This document shows, one piece after another, positions 60,596-64,000 of a DNA stretch of 64,000 nt. Position 1 is the first letter of the stretch, and each line of letters starts with the position of its first letter. Made by a program: the position numbers and the translations under genes. Where the stretch lies: positions 40,266-104,265 of the forward strand of contig NZ_CBCRXM010000010.1 of the NCBI RefSeq assembly GCF_965137005.1. Reading direction: 5' to 3'. The notes below the pieces were generated by a model. It was not told the origin of the DNA, did no database searches, and was given only the letters and a program-made list of their open reading frames with translations. The DNA comes from Sphingomonas_O antarctica (lineage in GTDB: Bacteria > Pseudomonadota > Alphaproteobacteria > Sphingomonadales > Sphingomonadaceae).

Positions 60596-61556
60596 GGATC
60601 GCTGCGGCTGGCAAGAGCTACGCCGGGAGCGCGCGAACTCTAGATATAGCCCAGAGCCATGCCGCCGCTTCTCGGCGCACGCTGCGGTGCGCACCTTCAC
60701 ATGCCAGCCTCATCATAGTGCCGATGTCGTTCCCGGCCGCAGCACACTGAGAGGCACCGCGCTCAGCGCGAAGGCTGGCCTCGCGCAGCGTGGACGGGGC
60801 ACTATCGGGGTGAGTGAGAAGAAGAGATGACCGTCATATCGAGTCCTTTCCTTGTTGGAAGGCTTACTTTGTCATACGGTTCGATTGGACTTGCAATATC
60901 GTAAAGTCGTTGAAGATTATCGTTTCAACACTTTCAACGCTGCTAATACCGTATTTCTGTCACATTACTGCGATCGAATTTATTTATATGTCGTGTTGGT
61001 CACCAAATCGGACGGGCCAGATATGGAACTATTGGGTGGTCCAAGGTGGTTATTAGAACGATGATATGGTTTTGTTCGTGTGCAATGGTCACGGTTCCAC
61101 CAGTTGCGCGGCGCAGACCATGCTTCATGCCCTGCCTGCCCTCTGCCGACCGGACCCCACCCCTCCGGGGGCACCCGGCGCGTCGTCCTTTTTCCATATC
61201 CCCGCCACGCACTAAATTTCAGAATTTTTTGGATCGTTTTTGTCGGACCTCGCTACTTGGGAAAGTGGCCGCCCGCGCGGATTGCGTATCGATGGCGTAC
61301 CGCGAGCAATGCCAGTGCATCATGCGTAGCCCTGGATGGCTCCTTGATCCCCGGACAGAGCCCACCGCGCTCACGCCACGGTAGATATTCGCACGCAAAC
61401 AAGGCGTTCTGCCCCGACCACGCAGTTACCTTTGCTGTCCCAAATTGATCCGGGCCGAATCGGCTGTTTGGCTATAGGTCAGCCTCGTCAGCGGGTCGCA
61501 CATCCGGCTGGCGGGGCTGGCAACGACCAGCATCTTTCCCGCACGCCTCACCATGT
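60596..61556. other. About 1 kb without a recognisable gene
   Basis: Short open frames exist here, but none has a family match or good codon use. The 60810-61080 part is distinctly AT-rich against its surroundings (for example TTATTTATATGTC). A small GC hairpin, CCCCTCCGGGGG, lies near 61158. The stretch may hold decayed DNA from the island edge and the regulatory region of the autotransporter gene. Confidence 0.5.
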
Positions 61557-61574
61557 TTGGGGGGAAATTTTGTA

Positions 61575-63692
61575 ATGTCCGATTTAGCCGCACGCAAATT
61601 CATTCTTGCCGCGACCGTCAGCCTGTTTGCCGTCCTCGCTACGCCCAGTGCGGCAAACGAATGTCTGCTCGACACCAACAATAACGGTGTGCCCGACGCA
61701 TCAGACACCGATGGCGGCGCCCTGTCTGGTTCGAGCGCCCGCTTAGCATGCGGAGCCAGTGCAAACGCGACCGGCGGAAACGCGACTGCCGTTGGCGCTG
61801 CCTCGGTTGCTACCAGGAACGATGCCTCGGCTCTGGGCAATGGTGCGATGGCAACCGGGACAGAGACGATAGCACTAGGTGCGTCGGCATCAGCGACCGC
61901 GAGTAATGCTACGGCGGTTGGTCAGGGAGCACAGGCGACGATGGTGTCGTCAACGGCATTGGGTCAAATGGCAACCGCATCGGGAACAGGAGCTATTGCG
62001 ATCGGTGGCGATGGTGGCGACGCCGGGATCACCGGGGCGTTGGCAAATTCGGATGGCGCCATCGCTATTGGCAGGGACACGATCGCAGGCGGGCCATCAG
62101 CCATCGCCTTGGGCGACAGTTCCAGCGCCAGCGGATCGAACTCAGTCGCTATTGGCACAACCACGATGGCCGTCGGTACGGCGGTGGCCGTCGGCAATGC
62201 AGCAACCGCGTCAGGCAATTTCGGCCCGGTCGCAGTAGGAAACATGGCAACGGCATCGGGTGCATCCGGCGCAGTAGCTATCGGATCCAGCGCCGCGGCA
62301 ACGATGGCAAACACGGTTGCAGTGGGCTTTCAAACAAAGGCATCCGGCATTGAGACGACCGGTTTGGGCGGCGGCGCGATTGCGAGCGGAGCCTATTCGA
62401 CAGCCGTTGGTGCGTTCACCGATGCGACCGGAAACAGCTCGATTGCGATTGGGGATGGGACCAACAACGGTGCTCAAGCGACTGCCGACCGCGCAATTTC
62501 GATCGGCGGCAACTCCGCGGCGAGCGCCACCGACGCGGTTTCGGTCGGCTTTGCCGCTCAAGCGACGGGCGTGCGATCCATCGCGCTCGGCGCTGACAGT
62601 GGAGACGTGGACGCAATCGGTGCCCGCGCCACTCAGACCGACACTATCGCGATCGGCTCGGACGCTCTGGCCTCGAACGCGCAGTCGGTGGCGATCGGCA
62701 CGACCAACGTCGCCACCGGCGGGATAGGGGCGACGTCGATCGGCAACCGCTCGACCGCGAATGGTCAGGGCGCGGTAGCGATCGGCGATGCCGACAATGC
62801 CGTCGGCTTTGGCGCGGTGGCGATGGGCTTTTCGAGCAATGCGACGGCATCGAACGCGCTGGCGCTGGGCAGTTCGTCGACCGCATCGGGATCGGCTGCG
62901 GTGGCGCTGGGCAATGGTGCTGTCGCCAGCATGAGCGGCAATCTTGGCCTAGGCTCGTCGGCGCAAGCGACGGGGGTCGTGGCGACGTCGATCGGCTATC
63001 TCAGCCAGGCAACGGGCGCGTTCGGCACCTCGATCGGGGCCGCTGCTGTCGCGACCAACGCCCAGACGACTGCGATCGGTGGGAAGAGCACGGCATCGGC
63101 GATGAACACCTCGGCGGTCGGTTATATGGCGACGGCCAGCTTTGCGGGATCGACTGCGCTGGGGGCCAATGCCGCGACGACTGCGGTCAATCAGGTCAAG
63201 CTGGGCGGATCGGGGACGTCGGTACAACTCGGTGACATCGCCGCCTCCGACGCTGCGCAGAGCGGAACCGAATTCTACGTCACCGTCGATGCCAATGGCA
63301 CGCTCGGCAAGGGCGGGCAGTCGGGGGCGAGTGCACTTCAGGCCTCTCAGGCGGCCGCGCTGGCCGGCCTGCAACAAGGGCAGGCCGCGATCGACGATAC
63401 CGTCGCGGCGCAGGGGCGCTCGATCAATCAGCTGTTCGATCTGGCAGCTTATGACCGCCGCGAAAGCCGTCGCGGGACTGCCGCCGCCATGGCACTGACC
63501 AACGCGCCGTTCCCGCCCGAAGCGGGGCAGACCGGCTACGCCGCGAACACCGCCGTCTATCGAGGGCAAGTCGCGTTCTCCGCATCGGTGTCGCACCGCT
63601 TCGGCGATGCGCCGTTCGCGCTGAACGCAGGCGTCAGCCATGCCGGTGGCAAGAGCACGGGTGCACGGATCGGCGTTGCCGGCGTGTTTTGA
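61575..63692 (+). CDS. YadA-like trimeric autotransporter adhesin
   Basis: A 705-aa surface protein. The signal peptide ends ATPSAA, then LDTNNNGVPDASDTDGG looks like a Ca-binding type-3 repeat. About 430 residues of YadA head repeats follow (AxAxGxxAxAxG, such as ATAVGQGAQA and AIAIGRDTIA), forming a left-handed beta-roll trimer. A neck and short coiled coil (QQGQAAIDDTVAAQGRSINQ) precede the C-terminal four-strand YadA anchor ending RIGVAGVF. The stalk is nearly absent. ATG 61575 follows GGGGGGAAA. Confidence 0.9.
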   Translation: MSDLAARKFILAATVSLFAVLATPSAANECLLDTNNNGVPDASDTDGGALSGSSARLACGASANATGGNATAVGAASVATRNDASALGNGAMATGTETIALGASASATASNATAVGQGAQATMVSSTALGQMATASGTGAIAIGGDGGDAGITGALANSDGAIAIGRDTIAGGPSAIALGDSSSASGSNSVAIGTTTMAVGTAVAVGNAATASGNFGPVAVGNMATASGASGAVAIGSSAAATMANTVAVGFQTKASGIETTGLGGGAIASGAYSTAVGAFTDATGNSSIAIGDGTNNGAQATADRAISIGGNSAASATDAVSVGFAAQATGVRSIALGADSGDVDAIGARATQTDTIAIGSDALASNAQSVAIGTTNVATGGIGATSIGNRSTANGQGAVAIGDADNAVGFGAVAMGFSSNATASNALALGSSSTASGSAAVALGNGAVASMSGNLGLGSSAQATGVVATSIGYLSQATGAFGTSIGAAAVATNAQTTAIGGKSTASAMNTSAVGYMATASFAGSTALGANAATTAVNQVKLGGSGTSVQLGDIAASDAAQSGTEFYVTVDANGTLGKGGQSGASALQASQAAALAGLQQGQAAIDDTVAAQGRSINQLFDLAAYDRRESRRGTAAAMALTNAPFPPEAGQTGYAANTAVYRGQVAFSASVSHRFGDAPFALNAGVSHAGGKSTGARIGVAGVF

Positions 63693-63753
63693 CGAACCCT
63701 GGCCCCGCCCGAGGGCGCTGTCAGACCAACGAGGTAGCGGCTAAATGGTGCGG

Positions 63754-63936
63754 ATGAGACGCAAATCTAGAGCAAAGCCGCCTAGTCCCTTCCGCCGCTT
63801 CAACTCCTCGCCCGAGGTGATCCGACTGATGGTGCTGATGCACGTTCGGTTTCCGCTGTCATCGCGGAACGTCCAGGATCTGCTTCTGTGGTTGCCGCCC
63901 GGTGTGCAAGAGGTTTCTGATCCAATGCGCGCGTGA
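63754..63936 (+). pseudogene. IS6-family transposase N-terminal fragment
   Basis: MRRKSRAKPPSPFRRFNSSP and VIRLMVLMHVRFPLSSRNVQ match the N-terminus of IS6-family transposases. After VQDLL the similarity stops abruptly at about 63883, and the catalytic domain is missing from what remains of the window. It is a different subtype from the intact IS6 element at 2.8 kb. Confidence 0.75.
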
Positions 63937-64000
63937 TCGAGTGCGGTCTTCTGTAAGGCCTGTGAATGCGACATTATGAAAAGTCGCTGGCCGGTATGGT

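Noticed and set aside
61800..63100. Short repeated units resembling a repeat array
   Set aside because: The repeats are in-frame YadA head motifs with variable spacing, not CRISPR repeats with uniform spacers.

Overview
The window looks like chromosome from a sphingomonad (Alphaproteobacteria, Sphingomonadales). Supporting signs are high GC, a circularly permuted two-piece tmRNA gene, class I lysyl-tRNA synthetase, PEPxxWA-CTERM proteins (a sphingomonad-typical sorting signal), and a mdh-sucD-sucA-odhB-lpdA gene order. Genus is inferred, not proven.

Left part (1-39.6 kb) is mostly housekeeping chromosome. It opens with a GH63/MGH-like glycosidase and a PhyH dioxygenase, followed by a tannase/feruloyl-esterase gene cut off by an IS6-family element. 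Next come tRNA-Ser(CGA), hspQ, an aromatic amino acid block (phhA, a PhoD-type phosphatase, kynA), ssrA, a secreted glycine-zipper protein, a thioesterase, an S9 peptidase, a serine hydrolase with an atypical amidohydrolase, and lysK. Two divergent PEPxxWA-CTERM genes share a promoter region containing a large inverted repeat and lie beside a LuxR-type regulator and a hybrid kinase. A TRIC-type channel and a ClC transporter precede the TCA cluster (mdh to lpdA). A LytS/LytTR-type pair, Nudix, two TPM proteins, LemA, MscL, an Rrf2 regulator, pyrC and a DUF1134 protein complete this part.

From 39.6 to 60.45 kb lies a heavy-metal resistance island. It is inserted at the 3' end of tRNA-Ser(GCT) and bounded by a 17-bp direct repeat (39625-39641 and 60434-60450). 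No integrase is visible. It carries three linked metal modules. The copper module has CopA/CopB, CopC/CopD, a copper P-type ATPase and CueR, with two MerR-type promoters that each have a 19-bp spacer. The divalent-cation module is a CzcCBA efflux pump with a small His-rich protein. The nickel/cobalt-like regulatory module has a CnrY/CnrX/CnrH-like anti-sigma, sensor and ECF sigma trio, plus an NreB-like exporter divergent from a CsoR/InrS-like repressor across a C/G-tract operator. An IS5-family element sits in the copper part and a DUF305 gene there is frameshifted.

The right end (60.45-64 kb) has about 1.1 kb without a recognisable gene, then a YadA-like trimeric autotransporter and a fragment of an IS6-family transposase.

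Several intergenic repeats recur at gene ends: a GC-rich element in three copies, a perfect 29-bp inverted repeat, and a REP-like hairpin. I see no CRISPR array, prophage or plasmid backbone. The best candidates for something new are the combined Cu/Co/Ni regulatory island, the divergent PEPxxWA pair with its inverted-repeat operator, and the dispersed gene-end repeat.
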